Notes: generated by a model from the letters alone, not told the origin. A stretch of 47,273 nt of DNA from Streptomyces gardneri (GCF_006539185.1 NZ_BJMN01000062.1:1-47273); one strand, 5' to 3'. Counted from the first letter of the stretch, positions 15,196 through 23,638 are shown. Numbers and translations are program-made.

Positions 15196-15972
15196 TCAGG
15201 AGGACTTGCGGCCGAGCAGCTTGCCGACCTTCTCCGCCCGCGCCGTCAGACCCCAGCCGGTGACCCGCCACAGCGCCTCGACGACGATGTTCCGGCTCAT
15301 CTTGGAGTCGCCGATCTCCCGCTCCACGAAGGTGATCGGGACCTCGACGACATGGAAGCCCGCGGCGACCGCGCGACGGGCCAGGTCGACCTGGAAGCAG
15401 TAGCCCGCGGAGGCCACGTCCTCCAGGCCGAGGCCCTCCAGGGTCTCCTTGCGGAAGGCCCGGTAGCCGCCGGTGACGTCACGGATCGGCACGTCGAGCA
15501 TCACGCGGGAGTAGAGGCTGCCGCCCCGGGAGATGAACTCGCGGGACTTGGGCCAGTTCACGATCCGGCCGCCCGGCACCCAGCGGGAGCCGAGGACCAG
15601 GTCCGCGCCCTTGAGGGCGGTGAGCAGCCGCGGCAGCTCCTCAGGCTGGTGCGAGCCGTCCGCGTCCATCTCCACGAGGACGTCGTAGCCGTGCTCGATG
15701 CCCCAGCGGAAGCCGGCGAGGTAGGCGGCGCCCAGCCCCTCCTTGCCCTTCCGGTGCAGGACGTGGACGTGATCGTCCTCGGAGGAGATCTCGTCCGCGA
15801 ACTTGCCCGTACCGTCGGGGCTGTTGTCGTCCGCGACGAGAACGTGCGCCTCGGGTACGGCTTCCCGCACCCGCGCGACGATCGGCTTGATGTTCTCCGC
15901 CTCGTTGTAGGTCGGAATGATCACCAAGGCCTTGCCGAGCGGGCCGTAACGCCTCTGGCCACCGTCGTTCAC
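15196..15972 (-). CDS. ppm1: Polyprenol-phosphate mannosyltransferase (Ppm1)
   Basis: A 258-residue family 2 glycosyltransferase that moves mannose from GDP-mannose to polyprenyl phosphate at the inner membrane face. The product is the donor for protein O-mannosylation and lipoglycan assembly. Motifs: IIPTYNEAENI (18-28), DDNSPDGTG (48-56), DADGSHQPEELP with the metal-binding DxD at 103-105, and GGYRAFRK. Unlike the mycobacterial fused form there is no acyltransferase domain. GTG at 15972 is chosen because GAAGGGG precedes it closely; in-frame ATGs at 16008 and 16059 have weaker sites. The position next to rbpA and fxsA matches the S. coelicolor order. Confidence 0.93.
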   Translation of the reverse strand: MNDGGQRRYGPLGKALVIIPTYNEAENIKPIVARVREAVPEAHVLVADDNSPDGTGKFADEISSEDDHVHVLHRKGKEGLGAAYLAGFRWGIEHGYDVLVEMDADGSHQPEELPRLLTALKGADLVLGSRWVPGGRIVNWPKSREFISRGGSLYSRVMLDVPIRDVTGGYRAFRKETLEGLGLEDVASAGYCFQVDLARRAVAAGFHVVEVPITFVEREIGDSKMSRNIVVEALWRVTGWGLTARAEKVGKLLGRKSS

Positions 15973-16280
15973 TACTGCCCCTTCGGATACATACGAGTAC
16001 CCCACCATAGCGAGGTCCTCGGAGTGCTCCGGCGCAGCGGTCACGTGGGTATCGGACATATGGGGGCGGTTGCCGTGCGGTGCGGGGCCCGACGTCCTTC
16101 GGTCCGACCTGGGATCCGCTGGCTGCGGGTCGACCGAGAGCCGTTGTCTACTGAACGTCCGGGCCCCACCCGGGTCGCACCTTCCGCCGGAGAAACCTTC
16201 CCTCGCGGCCGAGGCGCGGGCGGCGGTCGGCGACTGCGGGGCGGTTTCAAACGGTCGGACGTCCTGTGGTGGACCCGGTG

Positions 16281-16311
16281 AACCTACCCGCCCCCGACCG
16301 TCAGCTGTCAA
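16281..16311 (-). promoter_or_regulatory. Candidate promoter in the 448-bp gap upstream of ppm1
   Basis: On the minus strand TTGACA (16311-16306) and TAGGTT (16286-16281) are 19 nt apart. This would give a leader of about 300 nt before the GTG of ppm1. The rest of 15973-16420 shows no gene with convincing start and codon use. Confidence 0.4.
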
Positions 16312-16420
16312 CACCCGCTTGACCTGCGGAGACTCCCTGAAAGGCCAGGCAGGAGAGGAAGATCCGCAGGTCGGGGACAAGCGTACGGAGCGGTGCTCGG
16401 GGGTCGGAAATATCCCTACA

Positions 16421-18082
16421 TCACTCGTTCGGCCGTACGAACACCGTCTGTCCGTACACCACCGTGCGCAGGCAGACGGGGAGCTCCGCACCGGGCGACA
16501 GATCGGGCAGACCGGGCGTGCCGGAGCGGGGGTCGGTGGACCATCGGGCCACCCGGTCGTCGGGTGCCTGGACGAGGAGTTCGCCGGTGCGCCAGACCGC
16601 GTAGTCGGCGGGAGCGCCCGGGACGAGCGTCCCGGCGTCGTCGCGGCCCACGGCCCGCCAGCCGCCCCTGGTGTGGGCGGTGAAGGCGGCCCGGACGGAG
16701 ATCCGGTGCTCGGGGGTGCGGTGGAAGGCGGCGGCGCGGACGGTGCCCCACGGGTCGAGCGGGGTGACCGGGCTGTCGGAGCCGAAGGCCAGCGGCACAC
16801 CGGCGCGCAGGAGCGCCGCGTACGGGTTGAGGGTGCCGGCCCGCTCGACGCCGAGCCGGTCGGCGTACATGCCCTCCTCGCCGCCCCAGAGCGCGTCGAA
16901 GGCGGGCTGGACGGACGCGGTGAGGCCCAGCTCGGCGAAGGCCGCGATCGTCTCGGGAGTGAGCATCTCGGCGTGCTCGACGCGGTGGCGGGCGGCCCGG
17001 ATCCGGGCGAGGCCGAGCTTCTCGGCGGCGGCGCGGACGCCCTCGACGACGGCGGCGACGGCGGCGTCCCCGATGGCGTGGAAGCCGGCCTGGAGCCCTG
17101 CCTCGGTGCAGGCCACGACATGGGCGGCGACGGTGGGCGCGTCCAGGTGGGCGGCCCCCGTGGGGGCGGTACCGGCGTGGGCCGCGTGGTCCGCGTACGG
17201 CTCGTGGAGGCAGGCGGTGTGGGAGCCGAGGGAGCCGTCGACGAAGAGGTCGCCGGCCGCCCCGAGGGCGCCCAGGTCCCGCGCCCGATCGATGTCGAGG
17301 TCCGCCCAGTAGCCCACGACCCGGGGCCCCGCCTCGGCGCGGGCGAGGTCCAGGAGGCCCGTGAAGTCCTCCTCGGAGGAGATCCGGGGGCCGCCGCACT
17401 CGTGGAGGGTGCCGATGCCGAGGGAGGCGGCGTGGCTCCGGGCGGCGCGCTGCGCCTCCGTGCGCTGGGCCGGGGAGACGGCGGCGAAGGCGGCGGCGCG
17501 GACGGCGTGATGTGCGTCACCGGTGAGCGGCCGCTGGCCGTCGTGGAAGCCGTCCAGGTCGCGGATGCCGGGGACGAGGTCGAGGAGGGCGGTCGTGACG
17601 ACGGCCGAGTGGACGTCGATCCGGGTCAGGTAGAGCGGGCGGCCGCCCGTGAGGCCGTCGAGCTCGGCGCGGGTGAGCGGGCGGCGCTCGGGCCAGCGGG
17701 AGGCGTCCCAGCCGTGGCCGATGAGGATGCGGTCCGCGGGGTGGGTCGCGGCGTGGGCCCGGATCATCTCCGCCGCCTCGGCGAGCGAGGCGGCGGAGGA
17801 CAGGTCGAGGCCTGTGAGGGCGAAGCCGGTGGCCGTGGTGTGCACGTGCGCGTCGACGAACGCCGGGGTGACGAGCGCGCCCTCCAGGTCGACGACCTCG
17901 TCCACGCCGGAGGCGAAGGCGTCGGCCGCGCCCTCCGAGCCCACCCAGGCGACGTGCCCGCGCTCCACCACCATGGCGGTGGCGAAGGGATCGGCGGGGC
18001 TGTGGACTTCCCCGCCGCGCAGCAGGACGGTGCGCTGCTCGGCGGCGGAGGCGGCGGACGCCGCGGACATGGGCTCACTCAT
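16421..18082 (-). CDS. Amidohydrolase family 3 protein (YtcJ-like)
   Basis: A 553-residue metal-dependent hydrolase. The metal-binding HxH lies in VDAHVHTTATG (about residue 78). Further ligand motifs follow: GFHAIGDAAV (about 333), EHAEML (about 367) and GSDSPVTPLDPWG (about 440), with a beta-sandwich flank at both ends (GGEVHSPADP at the start, GAPADYAVW near the end). Enzymes of this group hydrolyse amides, often N-acyl or N-formyl compounds, but the substrate cannot be told. ATG at 18082 is used; MSAAS four codons later is an alternative. It lies 67 nt downstream of the Lrp-type regulator on the same strand and may be controlled by it. Confidence 0.9.
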   Translation of the reverse strand: MSEPMSAASAASAAEQRTVLLRGGEVHSPADPFATAMVVERGHVAWVGSEGAADAFASGVDEVVDLEGALVTPAFVDAHVHTTATGFALTGLDLSSAASLAEAAEMIRAHAATHPADRILIGHGWDASRWPERRPLTRAELDGLTGGRPLYLTRIDVHSAVVTTALLDLVPGIRDLDGFHDGQRPLTGDAHHAVRAAAFAAVSPAQRTEAQRAARSHAASLGIGTLHECGGPRISSEEDFTGLLDLARAEAGPRVVGYWADLDIDRARDLGALGAAGDLFVDGSLGSHTACLHEPYADHAAHAGTAPTGAAHLDAPTVAAHVVACTEAGLQAGFHAIGDAAVAAVVEGVRAAAEKLGLARIRAARHRVEHAEMLTPETIAAFAELGLTASVQPAFDALWGGEEGMYADRLGVERAGTLNPYAALLRAGVPLAFGSDSPVTPLDPWGTVRAAAFHRTPEHRISVRAAFTAHTRGGWRAVGRDDAGTLVPGAPADYAVWRTGELLVQAPDDRVARWSTDPRSGTPGLPDLSPGAELPVCLRTVVYGQTVFVRPNE

Positions 18083-18149
18083 GCGACCAGGCTAGGACCT
18101 GCGGGGACCCGCTTTGTCCGGCAGGTCCCCCACCTGCGGTGGTCCGGGG

Positions 18150-18590
18150 TCAGATGCGGGGCGGTCGGGCCTCGTACGGGGTGGACAGGACGACCGTCGT
18201 CCGGCTGGACACCCCGGCCTGCGAGCGGATGCGGCTGAGCAGGTGTTCCAGCTCCAGCGGCGTCGCGACCCGGACCTTCAGGATGTAGTTCTCGTCGCCC
18301 GCGACGCTGTGGCAGGCCTCGATCTCCGGGATGTCGGCGAGCCGGTCCGGGGTGTCGTCCGGGGCGCTCGGGTCGAAGGGTTTGACCGAGATGAAGGCGG
18401 TGAGCGGCAGACCCACGGCCTCCGGGTCGACGACGGCGGCATAGCCGCGGATGACTCCGCGCTGCTCGAGACGGCGGACGCGCTGATGCACTGCCGAGGT
18501 GGACAGGCCGGTGGCCTTGCCCAGGTCGGTGTAGCTCATGCGCCCGTCCTTGACGAGCAACTCGACGATCTGACGATCCAGCTCCTCCAT
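18150..18590 (-). CDS. Lrp/AsnC-family transcriptional regulator
   Basis: A 146-residue regulator. The N-terminal helix-turn-helix (residues about 3-50) reads LDRQIVELLVKDGRMSYTDL then LSTSAVHQRVRRLEQRGVI. The C-terminal RAM effector domain (about 65-140) includes EACHSVAGDENYILKVRV, typical of amino-acid-sensing Lrp proteins. These bind DNA as octamers and respond to amino acids. It is probably co-transcribed with the amidohydrolase downstream and divergent from the small Cys-rich gene at 18817. Confidence 0.93.
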   Translation of the reverse strand: MEELDRQIVELLVKDGRMSYTDLGKATGLSTSAVHQRVRRLEQRGVIRGYAAVVDPEAVGLPLTAFISVKPFDPSAPDDTPDRLADIPEIEACHSVAGDENYILKVRVATPLELEHLLSRIRSQAGVSSRTTVVLSTPYEARPPRI

Positions 18591-18734
18591 GCGGTGACCC
18601 TAGTGCGCCGCGGGCGCCGCGGGACAACCGGGGGCAGCCCGTATAGGCCGCTATGGGCGGTCACGGGGCACCTGCGACGGGCATGTGACGAACACCACAG
18701 GTTTGCGCTCGGCCCGGGGTCCCGGCTCACGGTT

Positions 18735-18750
18735 ATGCGGAGTTCCGCAT
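18735..18750. promoter_or_regulatory. Inverted repeat in the Lrp/small-gene divergent region
   Basis: ATGCGG (18735-18740) and CCGCAT (18745-18750) around AGTT. It lies about 70 bp upstream of the small gene at 18817 and 145 bp from the Lrp start, so it could serve either gene. The binding protein is unknown. Confidence 0.3.
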
Positions 18751-18816
18751 GGGAAGTGCTTGCTGTGGTCGAGGCCGTCACAGACCCGGCCGACGCACCC
18801 GAGGGGGAGATTCTCC

Positions 18817-19185
18817 ATGCAGGATCCTGTTGAATCCGTCGACACGTTCGACGAGCTCGACGCGTACGACACCTTTGAGATGTTCCGGGTCGTCTGCCCG
18901 GAGTGCGTGCAGCCGATCGCGCTGCTCGCCGACGAGGACGTGCTGCCCGAGCACGCCCAGTGCCCCACGCCGTGGAACCCCTTCGTCCTGACGGTCTGCC
19001 AGGGCACGGGCCTTCCGGCGTCCTCGGCCCGCCCGGCGGACGACAGCCTGGAGGTCCAGGAGCAGGACACCGCGCTGCTCCTGACGCTCCCCCAGGGTCT
19101 CGACTGGCGGACGCAGCCCTTCTCGCACGTCGGCGGTCCGGGCTCGCGCCCGCTGCGGGTGCCCCAGATGCGGCGCGCCGCCTAG
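18817..19185 (+). CDS. Small Cys-rich protein of unknown function
   Basis: A 122-residue protein not recognised as a named family. The N-terminus is acidic (VDTFDELDAYDTFEMF). It is followed by CPEC (Cys27, Cys30) and HAQC (His46, Cys49), a spacing that could bind zinc; another Cys lies at 62. The C-terminus is Arg/Pro-rich. No signal peptide or membrane segment is present. ATG at 18817 has GAGGGGGAGA upstream; longer in-frame starts lack a binding site. It stands alone, ended by a hairpin shared with the convergent phosphotransferase gene. Confidence 0.75.
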   Translation: MQDPVESVDTFDELDAYDTFEMFRVVCPECVQPIALLADEDVLPEHAQCPTPWNPFVLTVCQGTGLPASSARPADDSLEVQEQDTALLLTLPQGLDWRTQPFSHVGGPGSRPLRVPQMRRAA

Positions 19186-19238
19186 AGGGTGTCCGGCCTG
19201 ATCGGCAAGACACCCCCTGGGGTCCGACCCCGATTGGC

Positions 19239-19257
19239 GGCGCCCGCTCAGGGCGCC
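19239..19257. terminator. Hairpin between convergent genes
   Basis: GGCGCCC (19239-19245) and GGGCGCC (19251-19257) around GCTCA, placed between the small Cys-rich gene and the phosphotransferase gene. Confidence 0.55.
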
Positions 19258-19261
19258 CGCC

Positions 19262-20353
19262 TCACCAGTAGCTTCCCCGCACCATCGCCGCGAGCGTGGC
19301 GTGGTGCAGGATGAGGGCGTCCGGGTCTCCGGGCACCTCGACCTCTCCGAAGTAGGCCTGCCGGTACGCGATCCTGAGCATCACGATCGCGTGCCGCAGC
19401 GCCGCGTAGAGCGTGTGGAACTCCATGTCGCGCGGGGTGTGCCCGGTCAGTTCCGCGTACCGCCGCTCGATCGCGTCGCGGCGCAGGAAGTCGGGCAGGC
19501 CGGGCTGGCCGAAGGAGACCGTCAGGTCCTGGAAGAAGCGGTGGAGGTAGACCGCCCAGCCGAGGTCGACCTCGCGCGGGACGCAGGACGCCATCTCCCA
19601 GTCGAGGACGGCGGCGGGCGTGAATCCGTCGTAGACGATGTTCCCGATCCGGGCGTCGCCCCAGCCGAGGACGGCCTCGCCCTCGTCCGCCGGCCAGTGC
19701 GCCTCCAGCCAGTCGAAGGCGGACTCGATGAGCGGCGAGGGGGCTAGTCCCTCCACCACCCAGGCGTAGTAGGCGCGTTGGGCGTCGACATGGCGGCGCA
19801 GCGGGGTCCCCGTGCCGTCCGGCAGCAGGAACTCGGCCTCCTTCGCCGGGAACTGGTCGTGCAGCCGGGCCAGTACGGCGACGGACTCGTCCTCCAGGAC
19901 GGCGCGTTCGGCGTCCGTGGCGGCGTGCAGCCAGTTCCCCTCGTACGTGTAGGGCATGACGTCCGGCGGCACCCGGCCCTCGGCGCGGGCCATCACGAAG
20001 AAGGGGGCGCCGAGCGGCCCCGGGTCCTCCTCCAGCCACAGCACGCGCGGCACGGGGACGTCGGTGTGCTCGCCGACCAGGCGCATCACGCGGTGCTGCC
20101 GTGCCATGTCGTAGACGGGGAAGACGGTGTACGCGGCGGGGTCGGCGGCCAGCCGGAGGGCGCAGCCCCGCACGGGGGCGTCGGGGTGCTCCAGGTCGAA
20201 GAGCAGGGTCTCGCTGGACATGCCGTTGGACCCGGGCACGGCGAGACCGGTGACGCGGGCGCCGGGCAGGTGCCGGTCCAGCCAGGCGGTGAGCCGTCGG
20301 CCGAGTTCCTCGGGGTCGCGGGTGCTGGTGCGGGGGCGGGGGGCGATTCCCAT
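19262..20353 (-). CDS. Phosphotransferase (APH/choline-kinase-like fold)
   Basis: A 363-residue kinase-like protein. The glycine-rich loop GSNGMSSETL (41-50) and catalytic-loop residues Asp233 and Asn238 (GWGDARIGN), plus Asp251 in LDWEMAS, fit the aminoglycoside-phosphotransferase fold. The usual His before the catalytic Asp is Trp232, and the usual ATP-binding Lys seems to be Arg (CALRLA, 64-69). Relatives occur fused or linked to acyl-CoA dehydrogenases (ACAD10/11 type) and phosphorylate hydroxy-acyl intermediates. The acyl-CoA dehydrogenase nearby at 21973 agrees with that. It follows the 378-residue gene by 10 nt and must share its transcript. Confidence 0.88.
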   Translation of the reverse strand: MGIAPRPRTSTRDPEELGRRLTAWLDRHLPGARVTGLAVPGSNGMSSETLLFDLEHPDAPVRGCALRLAADPAAYTVFPVYDMARQHRVMRLVGEHTDVPVPRVLWLEEDPGPLGAPFFVMARAEGRVPPDVMPYTYEGNWLHAATDAERAVLEDESVAVLARLHDQFPAKEAEFLLPDGTGTPLRRHVDAQRAYYAWVVEGLAPSPLIESAFDWLEAHWPADEGEAVLGWGDARIGNIVYDGFTPAAVLDWEMASCVPREVDLGWAVYLHRFFQDLTVSFGQPGLPDFLRRDAIERRYAELTGHTPRDMEFHTLYAALRHAIVMLRIAYRQAYFGEVEVPGDPDALILHHATLAAMVRGSYW

Positions 20354-20363
20354 GTCAGGCTCC

Positions 20364-21500
20364 TCAGCCGGCCGTCGAGGTGTGGTCGGCGAAGCCGCTG
20401 GGGTCGTGGCGGCCGAAGGAGCCGTGTTCGAAGATGCCGTAGCCGGTGTGGCCGTCGAGGGTGAAGCGCGCGGCGTGGTCGGTGACCCCGTAGGCGGCCA
20501 TGGGGTGCGCGGACGGGTCGGAGAGGTCGTAGACGCGCCGGTCGGTCCAGCCTCGGCCCTGCCAGGTGCCGTGCTGCCAGTCGGTGGCGGGCGGGTATCC
20601 CGCGCCGACGGCCAGGGGCGAGGAGGCGAGGATCTCGACGCCGATCTCCAGGGGCTTCCCGGCCGGGTCGGCGAGGTGGACGACGGCCCGCTCGGGGTGG
20701 CGGGTGCCCGGGCGGTACGTGATGTCGGTGCGGGGCCAGCCGAGTTGGGTGTCGCGATGGCCGTTCCGTACGAGCAGGGCCTCGTTGAGGGTGCGGTAGC
20801 CGTCGGCGTCCTCCTGGGCGATGACCATGAGGAAGCGGTCCTCGAAGCGCATCGGGATCCAGAGCCAGTGGAAGCCCTCGGGGCGGAACTCGGCGGCGCG
20901 TCCGGGTTCTTCGCCGGGTATCGGGCGGACCCCCCAGCTGCGGTCGCGGGTGCCGGTCCACTCCCCCTCGGTGACCGTGAACTCCTCGCCGCCGGCCCTG
21001 ATCGTGCCCGCGCAGTGCCCGGCCTGGACGAAGCGACGGCCTTCGAGGGTGAGGCGGCCGCCGTGGCGCTGGGTGTGGTGGGGCTCCCAGACGGTGGGGA
21101 AGTCGCCGGTCCAGGTGAGGTCGAAGGACAGCCCTTCGGGATCGTCGGGAGCCGCCTCGCAGCGCAGGGAGAGCCGCTTGAGGGGCTCGTCGACCGTGAT
21201 GGTGAGGGGGCCGACGGAGAGGTTCGTACGGTCGTCGCCGAGGGCGTCGGATGCGCGGACGGCGTGCAGCCGGTCGCCGGTGCGCAGGGTCGCGTAGGCG
21301 TCGATGACGCCGGTGTTCGGGTAGACGCCGAGGCCGGCGATGAGCAGGGCCCTGCCCTGGTGGTCGAAGACGTGGAAGATGCAGCGGTCGTAGGCGTTGC
21401 GGTCGCCGCTGACGTGGTGCTTCATCGAGAGCGGGGCCTGGTGCACGGGGTATTCGTCGAGCGCGACGGGCCGGTCCTCTGCGTGCCGGTTCACCGACAT
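20364..21500 (-). CDS. Conserved protein of unknown function, possibly lipid-related beta-barrel
   Basis: A 378-residue protein starting MSVNRHAEDRPVALDEYPVH. It is rich in beta-strand-like alternation and aromatic residues (FHWLWIPMRFEDRFLMVI, EWTGTRDRSWGVRP). The N-terminal part, with NAYDRCIFHVF and GLGVYPNTGVIDAYATL, resembles actinobacterial proteins that I associate with lipocalin/carotenoid-hydratase-like folds, with modest confidence. No signal peptide is seen. ATG at 21500 has AGGAGG 7 nt upstream. It is first in a two-gene operon with the phosphotransferase, and a palindromic operator candidate lies 58-72 bp upstream. Confidence 0.8.
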   Translation of the reverse strand: MSVNRHAEDRPVALDEYPVHQAPLSMKHHVSGDRNAYDRCIFHVFDHQGRALLIAGLGVYPNTGVIDAYATLRTGDRLHAVRASDALGDDRTNLSVGPLTITVDEPLKRLSLRCEAAPDDPEGLSFDLTWTGDFPTVWEPHHTQRHGGRLTLEGRRFVQAGHCAGTIRAGGEEFTVTEGEWTGTRDRSWGVRPIPGEEPGRAAEFRPEGFHWLWIPMRFEDRFLMVIAQEDADGYRTLNEALLVRNGHRDTQLGWPRTDITYRPGTRHPERAVVHLADPAGKPLEIGVEILASSPLAVGAGYPPATDWQHGTWQGRGWTDRRVYDLSDPSAHPMAAYGVTDHAARFTLDGHTGYGIFEHGSFGRHDPSGFADHTSTAG

Positions 21501-21557
21501 GGCTGACCTCCTGATCGGCGGGTGGTTCCGCGTCGGCGGGTGCTTCCGCGATGGAAG

Positions 21558-21572
21558 CTGACGGTACGTCAG
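21558..21572. promoter_or_regulatory. Palindrome CTGACG-GTA-CGTCAG, TetR-type operator candidate
   Basis: Perfect 6-bp arms around a 3-nt spacer, 58-72 bp upstream of the 378-residue gene (minus) and about 100 bp upstream of the small gene at 21675 (plus). TetR regulators of lipid genes often bind such short TGAC/GTCA palindromes. No TetR gene is present in the window. Confidence 0.5.
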
Positions 21573-21674
21573 GTAAATGCCGGGGGACCAGAGTCGCGCA
21601 CCGGGTACCGGGCGAACTGCCGCTCGAATCCGTTCGGGGGTGACCCCGGCCGTCCGGAAAGCGTTGGTCCGGGC

Positions 21675-22010
21675 ATGACCACGCTGTACACGACTCCCAA
21701 CGGCTACGGTCGGCACCGGCAGGCCGAACCGCATGGTGAAGAATCGGTTCCTCGCAAGGCGCCGGTGCCGCCACAGGCACCTGCGCCCGCGCCCGTCCCG
21801 GTGCCCGTCCCCGTCGCGGTGCCGGTCGCCGGCCCGGCCACCGCCGACCCGCCCATCTACCAGGACGTCCTCAGCCTCTGGGCCAGCCAGGGCCGCACCC
21901 TCCCCGGCCACCGCGACCAGGAGTGGAACCGGCTCGCCGCGGGCCCCGTCTGGGCGGACCGGACCGTACGGGTCAGCGGGACTCTGGTCCGACGAGGTGA
22001 CGTGCGATGA
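21675..22010 (+). CDS. Hypothetical small Pro/Val-rich protein
   Basis: A possible 111-residue protein, MTTLYTTPNGYGRHRQAEP at the start, a low-complexity Pro/Val/Ala stretch in the middle (about 35-55), then a more ordinary end (IYQDVLSLWASQGRTLPGHRDQEW). No known domain was recognised. The ribosome-binding site before ATG 21675 is weak. The 3' end overlaps the convergent acyl-CoA dehydrogenase gene by 38 bp. Codon use looks like a real Streptomyces gene, but it may also be spurious. Confidence 0.5.
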   Translation: MTTLYTTPNGYGRHRQAEPHGEESVPRKAPVPPQAPAPAPVPVPVPVAVPVAGPATADPPIYQDVLSLWASQGRTLPGHRDQEWNRLAAGPVWADRTVRVSGTLVRRGDVR

Positions 22011-23145
22011 CCACCCGCTGGATCTGATTGGTCCCCTCGACGATCTGCAGCATCTTCGCCTCGCGCAGATAGCGCTCCACCGGGAAGTCCGCGGTGTAGC
22101 CGTACCCGCCGAGCACCTGCACCGCGTCCGTCGTGACCCGCATCGCGGTGTCCGTGCAGAAGAGCTTCGCCATCGCCGCCGACCGCCCGAAATCCCGCCC
22201 CTCGTCCCGGAGCCGCGCCGCCTCCAGACAGAGCGCCCGGCCCGCCTCCAGCTGGGTCGCCATGTCGGCGAGGAGGAAACGGAGCCCCTGGAAGTCGGCG
22301 ATCGGCCGCCCGAACTGCCGGCGCTCGCGCGCGTAGGCGACGGCCTGGTCCAGCGCCGCCCGGGCGAGCCCGACCGCGCAGGCGGCGATGCCGAGCCGGC
22401 CCGAGTCCAGGGCGGCGAGGGCGATCGCGAAGCCCTGCCCCTCCGCGCCGAGGCGCCGCGCGTCGGGGACCCGTACACCGTCGAAGTGCAGCTGGGCGGT
22501 GGGCGAGCCCTTCATGCCCATCTTCCGTTCGGGCGGGGCCGCGCTCAGCCCCGGTGCGTCCCCCGGCACCAGGAAGGCGCTGATGCCGCGCGCCCCCGGA
22601 CCGCCGGTGCGGGCCATGACCGTACAGAAGTCCGCGATCCCGCCGTGGGTGATCCAGGCCTTCGTACCGTCGATCACCCAGTCGTCGCCGTCCCGGACGG
22701 CCCGGGTCCGCAGCGCCGCCGCGTCCGAGCCGGCGGAGGCTTCGGAGAGGCAGTACGCGCCGAGGAGGCCGCCGCCCAGCATCGCGGGCAGGTGCTCGGC
22801 CCGCTGCTCCTCGGTGCCGAAGCCCCCGAGCGCGTGGCAGGAGAGGGTGTGGACGCTGACGCCGAGACCCACGGTGAGCCGGGCCGCCGCGAGCTCCTCC
22901 AGGACCTGGAGGTAGACCTCGTACGGCTGGCCTCCCCCGCCGTACGCCGGGTCGTAGGGCAGTCCGAGCAGCCCCGACCGGGAGAGCAGCGTGAAGAGCT
23001 CACGGGGGAACACCCCTGCCGCCTCCTCCTCCGCGGCGCGCGGGGCGATCTCCCGCCGGGCGATGTCGCGGACCAGGGCGAGCAGCTCCCGGGCCTCGTC
23101 GCTGGGCAGCCGGCGTTCCACGCCGTCCGCTGGGCTTTCGGACAT
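21973..23145 (-). CDS. Acyl-CoA dehydrogenase
   Basis: A 390-residue FAD flavoenzyme of fatty-acid or branched-chain acyl-CoA oxidation. It shows the family signatures AYCLSEASAGSDAAAL (FAD/substrate contact), WITHGGIADFCTVMART, and near the C-terminus VQVLGGYGYTADFPVERYLREAK. The catalytic base is Glu370 in IVEGTNQIQ. Length and layout are those of ordinary soluble members. ATG at 23145 (MSESPADGV) is the only start fitting the N-terminal helix. It may act in the same pathway as the phosphotransferase and the 378-residue protein on its left. Confidence 0.95.
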   Translation of the reverse strand: MSESPADGVERRLPSDEARELLALVRDIARREIAPRAAEEEAAGVFPRELFTLLSRSGLLGLPYDPAYGGGGQPYEVYLQVLEELAAARLTVGLGVSVHTLSCHALGGFGTEEQRAEHLPAMLGGGLLGAYCLSEASAGSDAAALRTRAVRDGDDWVIDGTKAWITHGGIADFCTVMARTGGPGARGISAFLVPGDAPGLSAAPPERKMGMKGSPTAQLHFDGVRVPDARRLGAEGQGFAIALAALDSGRLGIAACAVGLARAALDQAVAYARERRQFGRPIADFQGLRFLLADMATQLEAGRALCLEAARLRDEGRDFGRSAAMAKLFCTDTAMRVTTDAVQVLGGYGYTADFPVERYLREAKMLQIVEGTNQIQRVVIARHLVGPESR

Positions 23146-23240
23146 GGCCGGGTACTCCTCCCTGGCGGGCGGCGCGAGCGTGCGCGCACGGGTTCGCGGG
23201 GAGTATGCCCGTTCGGTCCCGGGGCATCACACGGCCGGCG

Positions 23241-23390
23241 TCACATGAGACCCGCCCGGGTGACGAACACGGCGAGCACGACGACCAGGGTCCAGCCGAG
23301 CACGTGCTCCAGGATCTTGGGGCCGTCACCGTCCCGGGGACCGCCCGTCCGGGCGCGGGAGAGGAGTCGGGCGTAGGTGGTTGCGGTCAT
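23241..23390 (-). CDS. Small single-pass membrane protein
   Basis: A 49-residue protein: a basic N-terminal half (MTATTYARLLSRARTGG) and one C-terminal membrane segment (HVLGWTLVVVLAVFVTRAGLM). ATG at 23390 is chosen because the N-terminal extension open in the same frame is low-complexity Pro/Arg/Gly. Too short to assign to a family. It lies 95 nt upstream of the acyl-CoA dehydrogenase on the same strand. Function unknown. Confidence 0.55.
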   Translation of the reverse strand: MTATTYARLLSRARTGGPRDGDGPKILEHVLGWTLVVVLAVFVTRAGLM

Positions 23391-23638
23391 GGCCACCACA
23401 GTGCGGCACACGGGCGGCCCCGGGGTAGAGACGTCGGTCACGTCCCCCGGGGCCGCCCGGCCCGGTCGGACGGTGCCGGGGCCGCGAGGGCCTTGCGCCG
23501 AACGGGCGGCGGCCGGTCCGGGACGGAGAGGGGGCTGCCTCACCTGTGCCGGAGACCACTCGGCCGCTCGCGCCGTACCGCCCGGTACGGAGCCGGACGG
23601 CTCCCCCGGGCCGCCGGAGTCCGTGGGTCACGCCACCG

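Noticed and set aside
15196..17520. 774-codon minus-strand frame upstream of ppm1
   Set aside because: The part above about 16060 is the wrong frame of the amidohydrolase, with low-complexity Pro/Ser/Arg composition.
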